Assembly (NCBI RefSeq): GCF_001686925.1
Contig: NZ_LVEN01000046.1
Span: 496,001 to 560,000, forward strand
Direction: 5' to 3'
Source: Flavobacterium piscis
GTDB taxonomy: Bacteria > Bacteroidota > Bacteroidia > Flavobacteriales > Flavobacteriaceae
DNA length: 64,000 bases
In this document: positions 1 to 8,068 of the stretch, in pieces
Layout of the letters: the number at the start of each line of letters is the position of its first letter
How positions within the stretch are numbered: the first letter of the stretch is position 1
Notes under the pieces: generated by a model
The model's input: the letters and a program-made list of their open reading frames with translations, nothing else
What the model was told of the DNA's origin: nothing
Database searches by the model: none
Program-made: the position numbers and the translations under genes

Positions 1-507
1 GTAATAACCTGGTTTGCGGGTTTGTTTTATATTGTGCGTTTGTTTGTTTACCAAATCGAAGCCAATGAAAAACCTTCTCCTGAAAAAGAGATTTTACAAG
101 CGCAATACAAAATAATGACGTACCGTTTATGGTATATTATTACTTGGCCATCAGCAATTTTGGCGAGTATTTTTGCGTTTTGGATGTTGTTTTTTACAGA
201 CTTAGGACAAGGCTGGCTTAAAATGCCTTGGATGCACGTTAAATTGGTTTTTGTGTTCTTATTATATTTATATCATTTAAAATGCCATCAGATTTTCAGG
301 CAATTACAAAATAATGAGGTAAAATATTCCAACAATTTTATGCGTTTATGGAATGAAGGCGCAACGATAATACTTTTTGCAGTGGTTTTTTTAGTAATTT
401 TAAAAAGTGCCATCAACTGGATTTTCGGTGTAATTGGAATCATTTTATTTTCAGTTTTAATAATGCTGGGTTTCCGATTTTACAAAAGAATACGAGAGAG
501 AAAATAG
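1..507 (+). CDS. hemJ: HemJ-like / CopD-family membrane protein (5' end outside window)
   Basis: The reading frame is already open at base 1 (VITWFAGLFY...), so the true start lies before the window and the TTG at 22 is not the start. The protein is hydrophobic with about four membrane spans and a conserved-looking loop with His and Cys (YHLKCHQIF), followed by a basic C-terminal tail (RFYKRIRERK). This resembles the UPF0093/HemJ family, inner-membrane protoporphyrinogen IX oxidases of haem synthesis that replace HemG/HemY in many bacteria. The family call is by sequence resemblance; CopD-type copper proteins are the related alternative. Confidence 0.8.
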   Translation, partial: VITWFAGLFYIVRLFVYQIEANEKPSPEKEILQAQYKIMTYRLWYIITWPSAILASIFAFWMLFFTDLGQGWLKMPWMHVKLVFVFLLYLYHLKCHQIFRQLQNNEVKYSNNFMRLWNEGATIILFAVVFLVILKSAINWIFGVIGIILFSVLIMLGFRFYKRIRERK

Positions 508-517
508 TTTTCAGTCA

Positions 518-549
518 CAGTCTCAGTTTTCAGTTTTATGCTGAGACTG
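518..549. repeat. Short CAGTCTCAG/CTGAGACTG inverted repeat
   Basis: The 74-bp gap between the HemJ-like gene and the kinase is a low-complexity mixture of CAGTCTCAG and GAGACTGA words. It contains the inverted pair CAGTCTCAG (518-526) and CTGAGACTG (541-549), then direct repeats ACTGAGACTGAATACT. There is no T-run after the hairpin, so I do not call it a terminator. It may be another member of the short-word intergenic repeats common in this window. Confidence 0.6.
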
Positions 550-581
550 AGACTGAATACTGAGACTGAATACTAAAAAAT

Positions 582-2054
582 ATGCTGAATAACTTCAAAA
601 TGTCGATGCTTTCATTGCGTGTCAGGATTTTCCTTTCGATGATTGTATTGATAGTTGTAGCATCTTTTTTATTGGCTTCCATTTCTATTATTCAGTTTAA
701 GAATGAAGCCAAAGAGTACCATCAGGAACGTCTTGAGCGCAAAGAAAATGCTGTAAAAGAGCATATCAATTATGTACTTTCTACGACAACATATCCTTTA
801 AAAACAGGGAATCTGGATCTTATTTTCAAAGATAAAATTCACGAACTGGCCCAAATTCACAAAATCGAAATCAATATTTACAGCCTTGGGGGGAAATTAT
901 TAAAATCTTCAAAAGAATCCTTTGCGGTAGATAAAGTAGCGCCGCCAATTCCGGAATATATCCTAAAACTGGTGCGTTCTTCTATCGAAAAGCGTTTTGT
1001 AGATATCAAAACCATAGACGGAGTCAAAAACCGATCTTCTTACAGTTTAATCAAAGACGAAAAATTCAAACCGCTTGGAATTTTGAATCTTCCGTATCTG
1101 GAAGACGACGGCTATTATGACAACGAATTGAATACTTTCCTGATTCGTTTAAGTCAGGTTTACTCGTTTATGCTAGTTGTGGCTTTTGCATTGGCCTATT
1201 TCCTTTCTACTTATATCACAAAATCATTGAAAACCATTTCAGATCGTTTAGAAGAAACCAATCTGGATCAGAAAAATGAGAAAATTGTTTTAGAAGCGAA
1301 TAGTAAAGAGGTTAATTTCCTTATAAAGGCGTATAATGGAATGGTCGATAAATTGGAAACCAGTGCCATAAAACTAGCCCAAAGCGAGCGCGAAGAAGCC
1401 TGGCGCGAAATGGCCAAACAAGTCGCACACGAAATCAAGAATCCGCTTACGCCGATGCGTTTGACGGTGCAGAGTTTTCAACGCAAGTTTGACCCGACAG
1501 CGCCGGATGTAAAACAAAAATTAAACGATTATTCTGAAACTTTAATTCAGCAAATAGATACCATGACGGCGGTGGCTTCGGCATTTTCGAACTTTGCCTC
1601 GATGCCGGCACAGCAAAACGAAACCTTAAATGTGGTTGAGGTTGTTGAATTGGCCCTGGATATTTTTAACGAAGATTATATTGTTTTCGAAAGCGAAGAA
1701 GAAGAAATCATCTCAAAAATGGATCGTACGCAATTGATTCGCGTTATTACGAATCTCGTTAAAAATGCAACGCAGGCTATTCCGGAAAGTCAGTTTCATA
1801 AATCGATTGTTGTAACTGTAAAACGCAGAAACAATAATGTTGAAATCGCCGTAAAAGACAACGGAGTTGGAATTCAAAAACAAGACACCAGCAGGATTTT
1901 CGAACCAAAATTTACCACCAAAACAAGCGGAATGGGACTTGGCCTCGGAATTATAAAAAACATTATCGAAAATTACAAAGGAACAATTACCTTTGAATCA
2001 ACATACGGAAAAGGAACCACATTTAGAGTTTCTCTACCTATTACAAACTCATAA
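582..2054 (+). CDS. Sensor histidine kinase (NtrY-like, HAMP)
   Basis: Membrane-bound two-component sensor kinase. There is one membrane span near residues 15-38, an extracytoplasmic sensor region of about 150 residues, a second span near 188-212 and a HAMP linker. The H-box is AHEIKNPLTPMRL (phospho-acceptor His near 283), the spaced 'NPLTP' form seen in NtrY-type kinases. The catalytic domain has an N-box (NLVKNATQAI), G1 (DNGVGI), an F-box (FEPKFTTK) and G2 (GMGLGLG). No response regulator is adjacent; the enoyl-CoA hydratase starts 10 bp downstream. It is therefore an orphan kinase in this window and its signal is unknown. Confidence 0.92.
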   Translation: MLNNFKMSMLSLRVRIFLSMIVLIVVASFLLASISIIQFKNEAKEYHQERLERKENAVKEHINYVLSTTTYPLKTGNLDLIFKDKIHELAQIHKIEINIYSLGGKLLKSSKESFAVDKVAPPIPEYILKLVRSSIEKRFVDIKTIDGVKNRSSYSLIKDEKFKPLGILNLPYLEDDGYYDNELNTFLIRLSQVYSFMLVVAFALAYFLSTYITKSLKTISDRLEETNLDQKNEKIVLEANSKEVNFLIKAYNGMVDKLETSAIKLAQSEREEAWREMAKQVAHEIKNPLTPMRLTVQSFQRKFDPTAPDVKQKLNDYSETLIQQIDTMTAVASAFSNFASMPAQQNETLNVVEVVELALDIFNEDYIVFESEEEEIISKMDRTQLIRVITNLVKNATQAIPESQFHKSIVVTVKRRNNNVEIAVKDNGVGIQKQDTSRIFEPKFTTKTSGMGLGLGIIKNIIENYKGTITFESTYGKGTTFRVSLPITNS

Positions 2055-2064
2055 ACTCACCGTC

Positions 2065-2847
2065 ATGAACTACGAAAATCTTTTAATCTCGATTGAAGAC
2101 AAAATTGCAACCGTAACCATTAATAGACCTACAAAGTTAAATGCTTTAAACAAAGCTACTATCAGCGACTTGAGTAAAGCCATTAAATTATTAGGCAAAA
2201 ACGATGACGTTCGTGTCATTATACTGACAGGATTTGGCGAAAAAGCATTTGTTGCAGGAGCTGATATCTCAGAATTTGCCAATTATACTATTGTTGAAGG
2301 AGCCCAATTAGCCTCCGAAGGACAAGAATCACTTTTTGATTTTATCGAAAACTTAAAGAAACCAGTAATTGCTGCCGTAAACGGTTTTGCTCTTGGTGGC
2401 GGATTAGAATTAGCAATGGCGTGCCATTTTAGAGTAGCTTCGGATAACGCAAAAATGGGATTGCCTGAAGTAACTTTAGGCTTGATTCCAGGTTACGGAG
2501 GAACACAGCGTTTGCCACAATTAGTAGGCAAGGGACGCGCAATGGAAATGATCATGACGGCAGCCATGATTTCTGCCGAAGAAGCCAAACAATACGGTTT
2601 AGTAAATCATGTAGTGCCACAAGCTGAACTTTTGATTTTTACCAAAACAATAGCCCAAAAAATCATAAAAAATGCTCCATTTGCCATCAATAAAGCCATA
2701 AAAGCTATTAACGCCAATTATAAAGACGGTAAAGATGGTTTTGAAACTGAAATAAAGTCATTCGGAAAGTGTTTTGGAACTCAGGATTTTAAAGAAGGAA
2801 CAACAGCATTTTTAGAAAAACGCAAAGCTGAATTTACAGGAAAATAA
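2065..2847 (+). CDS. Enoyl-CoA hydratase/isomerase (crotonase family)
   Basis: A 260-residue crotonase, the usual length for a soluble enoyl-CoA hydratase of beta-oxidation or short-chain acyl-CoA metabolism. The oxyanion-hole segment (VAGADISEF), the first catalytic Glu region (ALGGGLELAM) and the second (PEVTLGLIPGYGGTQRL) are all present, so it should be an active hydratase. I chose the ATG at 2065 (MNYENLLISIEDK) because the family starts there. An in-frame ATG at 1993 would only add residues overlapping the kinase C-terminus in another frame. The exact substrate is not readable. Confidence 0.93.
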   Translation: MNYENLLISIEDKIATVTINRPTKLNALNKATISDLSKAIKLLGKNDDVRVIILTGFGEKAFVAGADISEFANYTIVEGAQLASEGQESLFDFIENLKKPVIAAVNGFALGGGLELAMACHFRVASDNAKMGLPEVTLGLIPGYGGTQRLPQLVGKGRAMEMIMTAAMISAEEAKQYGLVNHVVPQAELLIFTKTIAQKIIKNAPFAINKAIKAINANYKDGKDGFETEIKSFGKCFGTQDFKEGTTAFLEKRKAEFTGK

Positions 2848-2852
2848 AATTG

Positions 2853-2952
2853 TACCACAGAGTTGCACAAAGATTTCACAGAGAGTCACAAAGAAAAAGT
2901 TTAATACAAAGCTTTGTGTAACTTTGCGAAATCTTTGTGCAACTCTGTGGTA
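2853..2952. repeat. Intergenic inverted repeat with 25-bp perfect arms (ACAGAG/ACAAAG family)
   Basis: The left arm 2853-2877 and right arm 2928-2952 are perfect reverse complements over 25 bp (core ACAGAGTTGCACAAAG). The 50-bp centre holds further ACAAAG / CTTTGTG words. It follows the enoyl-CoA hydratase stop by 6 bp, so it could also act as a 3' stem-loop. The same vocabulary recurs in many gaps of this window. The remainder of the gap (2981-3026) is CTTAGAACCTT-type words. Confidence 0.85.
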
Positions 2953-3026
2953 AAACAACACAAAGCGGCTCAACGTAATTAAAAACTCAGTTACTTAGCA
3001 TTTCAGAACCTTAGAACCTTAAAAAA

Positions 3027-3425
3027 ATGTACGAACCAATATTTGCTCTTTTTTGTGAACATGTCAAAGAAAGCATCAAAGCCGGAACTTTTGCCAAACT
3101 AACGCTGGCAAAAACTATCGGTGATACCGAGATTAAAAATATCTATTTCCGTTTGGCGATAAACGAAGACAATACCTATTCGATCGCCTTAACAACCCGT
3201 TATAAAACCGAAGAAATCGAAAGTACTCATACTTTAGACGAGGCTTTATTGGTTTTGGGAACTTACATCAAAAATCCGTTTTTGACCGCTTTGTTATTTA
3301 CCACAGATAATGATGTGACTTTTAAAGTAAACAAGAAAAATGCAGGAAGTATTATCGAACAAGAACCAACGTTTAAAAATGCTTCGCCTGTGATGTTAGA
3401 AATGATAGAAAAGGGGATTGTTTAG
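3027..3425 (+). CDS. Conserved-looking hypothetical protein, 132 aa
   Basis: I do not recognise a family. The protein is soluble, without signal peptide or membrane span, mixed alpha/beta in appearance, with no Cys motif apart from one Cys near residue 10. The ATG follows a short AT-rich leader. Coding character is supported by balanced composition, a clean stop and flanking non-coding repeats on both sides. It stands alone between repeat-filled gaps and convergent to the DtxR-family regulator, so context gives no function. Confidence 0.7.
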   Translation: MYEPIFALFCEHVKESIKAGTFAKLTLAKTIGDTEIKNIYFRLAINEDNTYSIALTTRYKTEEIESTHTLDEALLVLGTYIKNPFLTALLFTTDNDVTFKVNKKNAGSIIEQEPTFKNASPVMLEMIEKGIV

Positions 3426-3456
3426 GTTTTACTAATATTGAAGCTATAGCATTCAG

Positions 3457-3533
3457 TTTGTCAGGCTGAGCGAAGTCGAAGCCCGGTTCGCTGAATCACT
3501 TTGCGAGACTTCGACTTCGCTCAGTCTGACAAA
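3457..3533. repeat. Inverted repeat GTCAGNCTGAGCGAAGTCGAAG
   Basis: The left arm 3457-3481 and right arm 3509-3533 match at 24 of 25 positions when one is reverse-complemented (core CTGAGCGAAGTCGAAG). The gap between convergent genes (3426-3599) also ends with a CGCGAATCTCTGCGG-like stretch (3545-3595) of the other intergenic repeat family. It could serve as a bidirectional stem-loop; no clear T-run. Confidence 0.85.
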
Positions 3534-3599
3534 CGAAAAAAATCAGTCCTTCGCGTTCCTCTGTGAAAAACCTTCGCGAATCTCTGCGGAATAACTACC

Positions 3600-4253
3600 C
3601 TAAACCAGCTTCACAAACAAATTAGAAGCAATTTTATTCGAAATAGACAATTCACGACCATCGATTTTAATCTTAACAGATAAATCAAAAGATTCTTTAG
3701 ATAAAAGTTCAATCTGCGAACCCAAAGCAATTCCTTGTTTGTCGAGATATTTCAAAAATTCAGATGAAGTATCTTTTACACCCACACAAACTCCCGTTTG
3801 ATTCTCTGTTAATTCAGAAAGCAAGTGTTTTTCGATTTTAACGATTCTTCCGTTCGCGTCCGGAATTGGATCGCCGTGTGGATCTTCGGTAGGATTTCCA
3901 AGAAAATCATCCAAACGATTAATCAATTGTTCAGATTTGATGTGTTCCAGTTGTTCTGCAATATCATGCACTTCATCCCAGGAGAAATTCAATTTTTCAA
4001 CCAAAAACACTTCCCATAAACGATGTTTTCGAACAATCATTTTAGCGGCGAGTTTTCCATTTTCGGTCAAAGAAACACCCTGGTATTTTTTATAATTTAC
4101 TAAATCTTTCTCAGAAAGCTTTTTAAGCATATCCGTAACCGATGAAGCTTTAGTCTCCATCATTTCCGCAATAGCGTTCGTGCTTACTTCTGCATCGTTA
4201 GAAGTAGTAAGATGATATATCGATTTTAGATAATTTTCTTCTGAGAAAGTCAT
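3600..4253 (-). CDS. DtxR/MntR-family metal-dependent transcriptional regulator
   Basis: A 217-residue regulator with three parts. An N-terminal winged helix (about 1-60, with the EMMETKASSVTDMLKKL recognition region) is followed by a metal-binding/dimerisation domain containing the ligand-rich RKHRLWEVFL...EVHDIAEQLEHI segment. The C-terminal SH3/FeoA-like domain covers about 145-217. Proteins of this type bind Mn(II) or Fe(II) and repress metal uptake genes. It lies 100 bp downstream of the Nramp transporter on the same strand, which points to manganese or iron control of that transporter. A matching palindrome occurs at the transporter promoter (6279-6294) and at the TonB receptor (8264-8279). 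Confidence 0.92.
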   Translation of the reverse strand: MTFSEENYLKSIYHLTTSNDAEVSTNAIAEMMETKASSVTDMLKKLSEKDLVNYKKYQGVSLTENGKLAAKMIVRKHRLWEVFLVEKLNFSWDEVHDIAEQLEHIKSEQLINRLDDFLGNPTEDPHGDPIPDANGRIVKIEKHLLSELTENQTGVCVGVKDTSSEFLKYLDKQGIALGSQIELLSKESFDLSVKIKIDGRELSISNKIASNLFVKLV

Positions 4254-4255
4254 TT

Positions 4256-4350
4256 TTTTTCTAAGTTTCTAAGTTTTTGAGATACTAAGTTTCTAAGTTA
4301 AGATTCTTTAAGAAAAAATCTTAGAAACTTAGCAACTTAGTATCCCAGAA
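4256..4350. repeat. CTAAGTTTCTAAG / CTTAGAAACTTAG inverted words
   Basis: The entire gap between the DtxR-family gene and the Nramp gene is made of CTAAGTTTCTAAGTTTTTGAG-like words on the left and CTTAGAAACTTAGCAACTTAG words on the right. Together they form a long imperfect hairpin around a central AAGATTCTTTAAGAA palindrome. It is the same family as the gaps near 2981, 13760 and 13885. Confidence 0.75.
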
Positions 4351-4353
4351 GCT

Positions 4354-6222
4354 TTATTTAACAATCAACAAAGGTATTGAAATTTTATGTCTCAATTTGT
4401 CTACGGTTGTACCAAATAAAATATCTTTTAATCCAGTGTGGCCGTGGGTTCCCATGACTAAAATATCAAAACTTCCTGCATTAATAATCTTCGGAATCAC
4501 GGTGTTAGGTTTTCCAAAACCAAGTTCTGTTGCGATCCTGAAGCCCTTCTGCGAAAGCATCTCTTTATATTCTAATAACAATTTTTCGTCTATGGTAGTT
4601 TCGTGATCGTCTACATGTTGTCCGTACATTAAGGCACCAACTGTTTCTACAATATGAATTAAGGTGTATTGCGCGTCGATTCCGCCCAATTCAAAGGCAT
4701 TGTTCAGTGCAGCTTCATCGGCTTTCGAAAAATCGACAGAAATGGCTATGTTTTTCTTGCCGTAACTTTCTTTTGGTGTGTAAACCAACTTTAAATGATG
4801 AGGCGAATGATTCTCGATATTCGATTTTGCTCTTGCGATAAAAGGTTTTGCGATGATATACAATAACAAAGCAAGGAAGGCAAAAGCAAGCGGAACCACG
4901 GTAAACCAAAGAATAAGTGGATGACTTGAATTGTCTAGCCATGAAGTAATTTCGTCGTAAACCAATTTTGCATTTAGCGAAACGATAATCAAAGCAATAA
5001 TCCAGGCAGCAATTTGTGTGGTTCTTGAAATATGGAAACCTTTCATTTTAGATTTGTCACTCACAAAGTGGATCAACGGAATAATCGCAAATCCTAATTG
5101 TAAACTCAAAATGACCTGGCTCAGAATTAGTAATTTTCCGGTTACGCCATCTCCATAAATTAAAATCACGACTACGGCCGGAACAATAGCTATTAAGCGG
5201 GTGATTATACGTCGAACCCAAGGCTGAATCCTTAAATTCAAATACCCTTCCATTACAATTTGTCCGGCTAAAGTTCCGGTTACGGTCGAACTTTGTCCTG
5301 CGGCAATTAAGGCGACGGCAAATAAAATAGGCGCCCATTTTGTTCCCAACAACGGTTCAAGAAACTGATGCGCATCCTGAATTTCGGCAACTTCAAACAT
5401 TCCGTTTTTGTAAAATGTGGCTGCAGCCAAAATTAAAATGGCAGCATTTACAAAGAAAGCGAGGTTCAAAGCGATTGTCGAATCGATAAGATTGTATTTC
5501 AAAGCCTGTTTAATTCCGGCCGGAGTTCGGTCGAATTTTCGGGTTTGCACCAAAGAAGAATGTAAATATAAGTTGTGAGGCATTACCGTTGCACCAATGA
5601 TCCCGATAGCGATATACAAAGCAGCAGAATTAGGCATTGACGGAATAAGTCCGTAAAATACTTTATCAAGTTCCGGTTCTGCGAAGATCATTTCGAAAAT
5701 GAAAGAGAAACCAATAATAGCGACCAATACAATAATAAAAGCTTCCATTTTTCGGATTCCCTTATTGATTAAGAAAAGCAATAAGAATGTATCTAACACG
5801 GTGATCAAAACACCTTCGATCAGCGGAATATCAAAAAGTAAATTAATACCAATTGCCATTCCTAATACTTCGGCAAGATCACATGCCGCAATGGCAATTT
5901 CGGCCAAAAAGTACAAAATGTAGTTGATGAATTTTGAATAGGTTTCTCTCGAAGCCTGAGCTAAATCGCGTTGTGTTACAATTCCGAGTCGGGCACTTAA
6001 GCTCTGCAACAGCAAAGCCATCAGGTTACTCATTAATAAAACCCAAAGTAAAGAATATCCAAACTGACTACCTCCGGCAATATCTGTTGCCCAGTTTCCA
6101 GGATCCATATATCCTACACTTACTAAATATGCCGGGCCTAAAAAGGCTAATATTTTTCTGAAACCTGTTTTTTTATGTTGTGTTGCGACCGATTGGTGAA
6201 CTTCTTCTAAAGATTTACCCAT
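4354..6222 (-). CDS. mntH: Nramp divalent metal transporter fused to a UspA domain
   Basis: A 622-residue fusion. Residues of about 20-460 are an Nramp (MntH) H+-coupled Mn2+/Fe2+ importer with the metal-binding motifs GYMDPGNW (first helix) and VMPHNLYLHS (sixth helix). Residues of about 475-622 form a universal stress protein domain with the nucleotide-binding pattern GTHGHTGLKDILFGTT. Ordinary MntH is about 410-440 residues, so the C-terminal domain is an addition facing the cytoplasm. The gene has a strong predicted promoter and a DtxR-type palindrome upstream. The role is Mn/Fe import; nucleotide- or stress-dependent gating by the Usp domain is inference. Confidence 0.95.
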   Translation of the reverse strand: MGKSLEEVHQSVATQHKKTGFRKILAFLGPAYLVSVGYMDPGNWATDIAGGSQFGYSLLWVLLMSNLMALLLQSLSARLGIVTQRDLAQASRETYSKFINYILYFLAEIAIAACDLAEVLGMAIGINLLFDIPLIEGVLITVLDTFLLLFLINKGIRKMEAFIIVLVAIIGFSFIFEMIFAEPELDKVFYGLIPSMPNSAALYIAIGIIGATVMPHNLYLHSSLVQTRKFDRTPAGIKQALKYNLIDSTIALNLAFFVNAAILILAAATFYKNGMFEVAEIQDAHQFLEPLLGTKWAPILFAVALIAAGQSSTVTGTLAGQIVMEGYLNLRIQPWVRRIITRLIAIVPAVVVILIYGDGVTGKLLILSQVILSLQLGFAIIPLIHFVSDKSKMKGFHISRTTQIAAWIIALIIVSLNAKLVYDEITSWLDNSSHPLILWFTVVPLAFAFLALLLYIIAKPFIARAKSNIENHSPHHLKLVYTPKESYGKKNIAISVDFSKADEAALNNAFELGGIDAQYTLIHIVETVGALMYGQHVDDHETTIDEKLLLEYKEMLSQKGFRIATELGFGKPNTVIPKIINAGSFDILVMGTHGHTGLKDILFGTTVDKLRHKISIPLLIVK

Positions 6223-6241
6223 TGTAAAAATGTTGTTTGAA

Positions 6242-6271
6242 CAAATATATAGAAAAATTACATTCTCGCAA
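6242..6271 (-). promoter_or_regulatory. Predicted mntH promoter (TTG-N19-TATATTTG)
   Basis: On the minus strand a TTG (complement of 6269-6271) is followed after exactly 19 bases by TATATTTG (complement of 6242-6249). This matches the Bacteroidota vegetative promoter (-33 TTG, -7 TAnnTTTG). It lies 20 bases before the mntH start codon. Confidence 0.7.
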
Positions 6272-6278
6272 CAATATT

Positions 6279-6294
6279 TTTAGACAAGTCTAAA
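6279..6294. promoter_or_regulatory. DtxR/MntR-type operator upstream of mntH
   Basis: TTTAGACAAGTCTAAA is a perfect inverted repeat with 7-bp arms and a 2-bp centre, the form typical of DtxR/MntR-family operators. It sits 8 bp upstream of the predicted -33 element of mntH, and the DtxR-family regulator is encoded just downstream of mntH. Binding is inferred from sequence only. Confidence 0.7.
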
Positions 6295-6296
6295 TA

Positions 6297-6689
6297 TTAG
6301 TTGTTAGAATTTAAACAATTTGGGCATAATCCTGACAATGTAAAGTTTATATCATTCACTTTATAATTGTGCGGAATGATATAGCTAGGTTTTACATTTT
6401 CAAGACATGTTATTTCCAGGCACTTTTCGCAGCTAAAATGGGCATGATTATGAATGTGTACGCGTTGAGCGTGATGATGACATTTTGCATATTTTACGGT
6501 TCCGTCAAGATTCACAATTTTATGTATAATGTCGTCATTAACCAATCGCTCTAAGATTCTGTAAATAGTAACTCGATCGCATAAATCTCCTGTTTGTTTT
6601 TGAATTTCTGCATGAGATAGTGCGGTTTTCGATTTGCCAAAAATCTCTAAAACGGCTGTCTTTGCTGCTGTATTTCTTGTTGTTTTCAT
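6297..6689 (-). CDS. Fur-family regulator, Zur-like
   Basis: A 130-residue Fur-superfamily repressor with an N-terminal winged helix (about 1-75, recognition helix DRVTIYRILERL), a His-rich hinge (KCHHHAQRVHIHNHAHFSC) and two structural-zinc CxxC pairs (CEKC and CPNC). I start it at the ATG at 6689 (MKTTRNTAAK). An in-frame upstream start at 6728 would translate the operator palindrome and adds no family sequence. It is divergent from the MerC-like gene. The His content and C-terminal Cys pairs suit zinc sensing; iron or peroxide sensing (Fur/PerR) remains possible. Confidence 0.88.
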   Translation of the reverse strand: MKTTRNTAAKTAVLEIFGKSKTALSHAEIQKQTGDLCDRVTIYRILERLVNDDIIHKIVNLDGTVKYAKCHHHAQRVHIHNHAHFSCEKCLEITCLENVKPSYIIPHNYKVNDINFTLSGLCPNCLNSNN

Positions 6690-6713
6690 TTTTATGGAAT
6701 TAAAAATATTATC

Positions 6714-6726
6714 GCAACATTGTTGC
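6714..6726. promoter_or_regulatory. GCAACATTGTTGC palindrome (candidate Zur box 1)
   Basis: Perfect inverted repeat GCAACA-T-TGTTGC in the divergent gap between the Fur-family gene (start 25 bp away) and the MerC-like gene. It overlaps the TTG (6723-6725) that serves as -33 of the merC-direction promoter. The same 13-bp palindrome occurs at 27832-27844. Confidence 0.65.
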
Positions 6727-6750
6727 AATTGAAATTAATTGATATATTTG
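6723..6750 (+). promoter_or_regulatory. Predicted promoter of the MerC-like gene
   Basis: TTG at 6723-6725, 17-bp spacer, TATATTTG at 6743-6750, the Bacteroidota -33/-7 pattern. The start codon is at 6783. Both palindromes described beside it overlap the promoter elements, a layout expected for repression. Confidence 0.65.
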
Positions 6751-6763
6751 CAACAAAATTGCA
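6749..6763. promoter_or_regulatory. TGCAA-N5-TTGCA palindrome (candidate Zur box 2)
   Basis: TGCAACAAAATTGCA has perfect 5-bp arms and shares the TGCAACA half-site with the palindrome at 6714-6726. It abuts the -7 element of the merC-direction promoter. Two such boxes suggest cooperative repression by the adjacent Fur-family protein; this is inference. Confidence 0.5.
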
Positions 6764-6782
6764 TTAAGCAAATGTACTGAAA

Positions 6783-7136
6783 ATGAAGAAATCTACCACA
6801 CCTTTTTACGATATTTTAGGAATTTCAAGTGCAACCATTTGTTTGGTTCATTGTCTGGTTTTTCCGCTTTTAACCATTTTGCCATTAGGCTTAAGTCATA
6901 ACCCAATTATTGATTTGCTTTTTGCAACAATAGGATTGTTTGCAATTCTCAAAATTATTAAAAAATCCAGTCTTTTGATATCTGCTATCCTGATTATTTC
7001 GATGGCGTTAATCTGGATTAGTGTTTTAACGGAACTTTTTCTTGATATTCATCTCGATCTGATTTTTATTGGAGGTATCGGAATGATCATCGGGCATCTA
7101 TTAAATTATAAAATGCATAAAAATAGTAATCATTAA
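6783..7136 (+). CDS. MerC-like membrane protein
   Basis: A 117-residue protein with four predicted membrane spans and an N-terminal Cys-His pattern (SATICLVHCLVFPLL) that matches the MerC domain family, first known from mercuric-ion transport. In Bacteroidota such proteins are commonly found next to Fur/Zur regulators without a mer operon. There is no MerA, MerR or MerP here, so mercury resistance is unlikely. Transport or handling of zinc or another soft metal is more plausible. It is followed 10 bp later by a flavoprotein and probably forms one transcript with it. Confidence 0.8.
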   Translation: MKKSTTPFYDILGISSATICLVHCLVFPLLTILPLGLSHNPIIDLLFATIGLFAILKIIKKSSLLISAILIISMALIWISVLTELFLDIHLDLIFIGGIGMIIGHLLNYKMHKNSNH

Positions 7137-7146
7137 ATATATAATT

Positions 7147-8058
7147 ATGATCGAAAATAATAAATACGATGTTATCATTATCGGCGGCAGCTATAGCGGA
7201 CTTTCTGCAGCAATGAGTTTGGGGCGTTCTTTACGTCAGGTTTTGGTTATTGATAGTGGTTTGCCCTGCAACAGACAAACACCACATTCGCATAACTTTA
7301 TAACACAAGATGGTGAAAAACCCGCCGTAATTTCGGCGAAAGCCAAAACGCAGGTAGAATTTTACAATACAGTAGAATTTTATAACGGACTTGCCATCAA
7401 TGTCATTAAAACAGAATCCGGATTTGAAATAGAAACCCAGTCCGGAAAATTTTTTACTGCCAGAAAAATTTTATTTGCAACTGGAGTTAAAGATATATTT
7501 CCTGAAATTAAAGGTTTTGATGAATGTTGGGGGATTTCGGTTTTGCATTGTCCCTATTGTCATGGCTATGAAGTTAAAAATGAAAAGACAGCCATTATTG
7601 CCAATGGCGAAATGGGATTTGATTATGCAAAACTCATTTCGAACTGGACAAAAGACCTGCGATTGTGCACCAACGGAAAGTCGACTTTGACTTTGGAACA
7701 AACTAAAATCCTTAAAAAGTACGGTGTATCAATTTTTGAAGAAGAAATAGACTCTTTCGAACATACAAACGGATCTATTAATAACATCATTTTTAAAAAT
7801 CATGAAAAAGTTGCCGTGAAAGCCATTTATGCGAGACCGCCTTTTGAACAGCATTGTCATTTGCCACAAGATTTAGGTTGTGAAATTAATGAACAAGGTT
7901 TGCTAAAAGTTGATTTTATGCAAAAAACAAATGTGGAAGGCGTATACGCAAGCGGCGATTGCACTACACAAATGCGATCTGTGGCGATTGCAGTTTCTAC
8001 AGGTTCCTTTGCGGGCGCGGTAATTAATAAAGATCTTATCGAAGAGGATTTTAATTGA
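7147..8058 (+). CDS. Thioredoxin-reductase-like NAD(P)/FAD oxidoreductase
   Basis: A 303-residue flavoprotein of the thioredoxin reductase fold. The N-terminal FAD loop is IIGGSYSGLSAAMSLGRS, the redox motif is HCPYCHGYE and the C-terminal FAD motif is VYASGDCT. Classical TrxB has CATC, whereas this has CPYC, as in a related group of stand-alone oxidoreductases whose electron acceptor is often unknown. It lies 10 bp behind the MerC-like gene, and an exported thioredoxin is encoded about 2.7 kb downstream. A role in thiol or metal redox under the same regulator is plausible but not shown. Confidence 0.88.
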   Translation: MIENNKYDVIIIGGSYSGLSAAMSLGRSLRQVLVIDSGLPCNRQTPHSHNFITQDGEKPAVISAKAKTQVEFYNTVEFYNGLAINVIKTESGFEIETQSGKFFTARKILFATGVKDIFPEIKGFDECWGISVLHCPYCHGYEVKNEKTAIIANGEMGFDYAKLISNWTKDLRLCTNGKSTLTLEQTKILKKYGVSIFEEEIDSFEHTNGSINNIIFKNHEKVAVKAIYARPPFEQHCHLPQDLGCEINEQGLLKVDFMQKTNVEGVYASGDCTTQMRSVAIAVSTGSFAGAVINKDLIEEDFN

Positions 8059-8068
8059 TGCATCGAAA

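Noticed and set aside
1993..2064. Upstream ATG at 1993 for the enoyl-CoA hydratase
   Set aside because: The added residues are in the kinase C-terminus in another frame and are not seen in the crotonase family.
6783..8058. Mercury-resistance operon
   Set aside because: Only a MerC-like protein is present. There is no MerA, MerR, MerT or MerP, and the neighbouring flavoprotein lacks the MerA Cys pattern.
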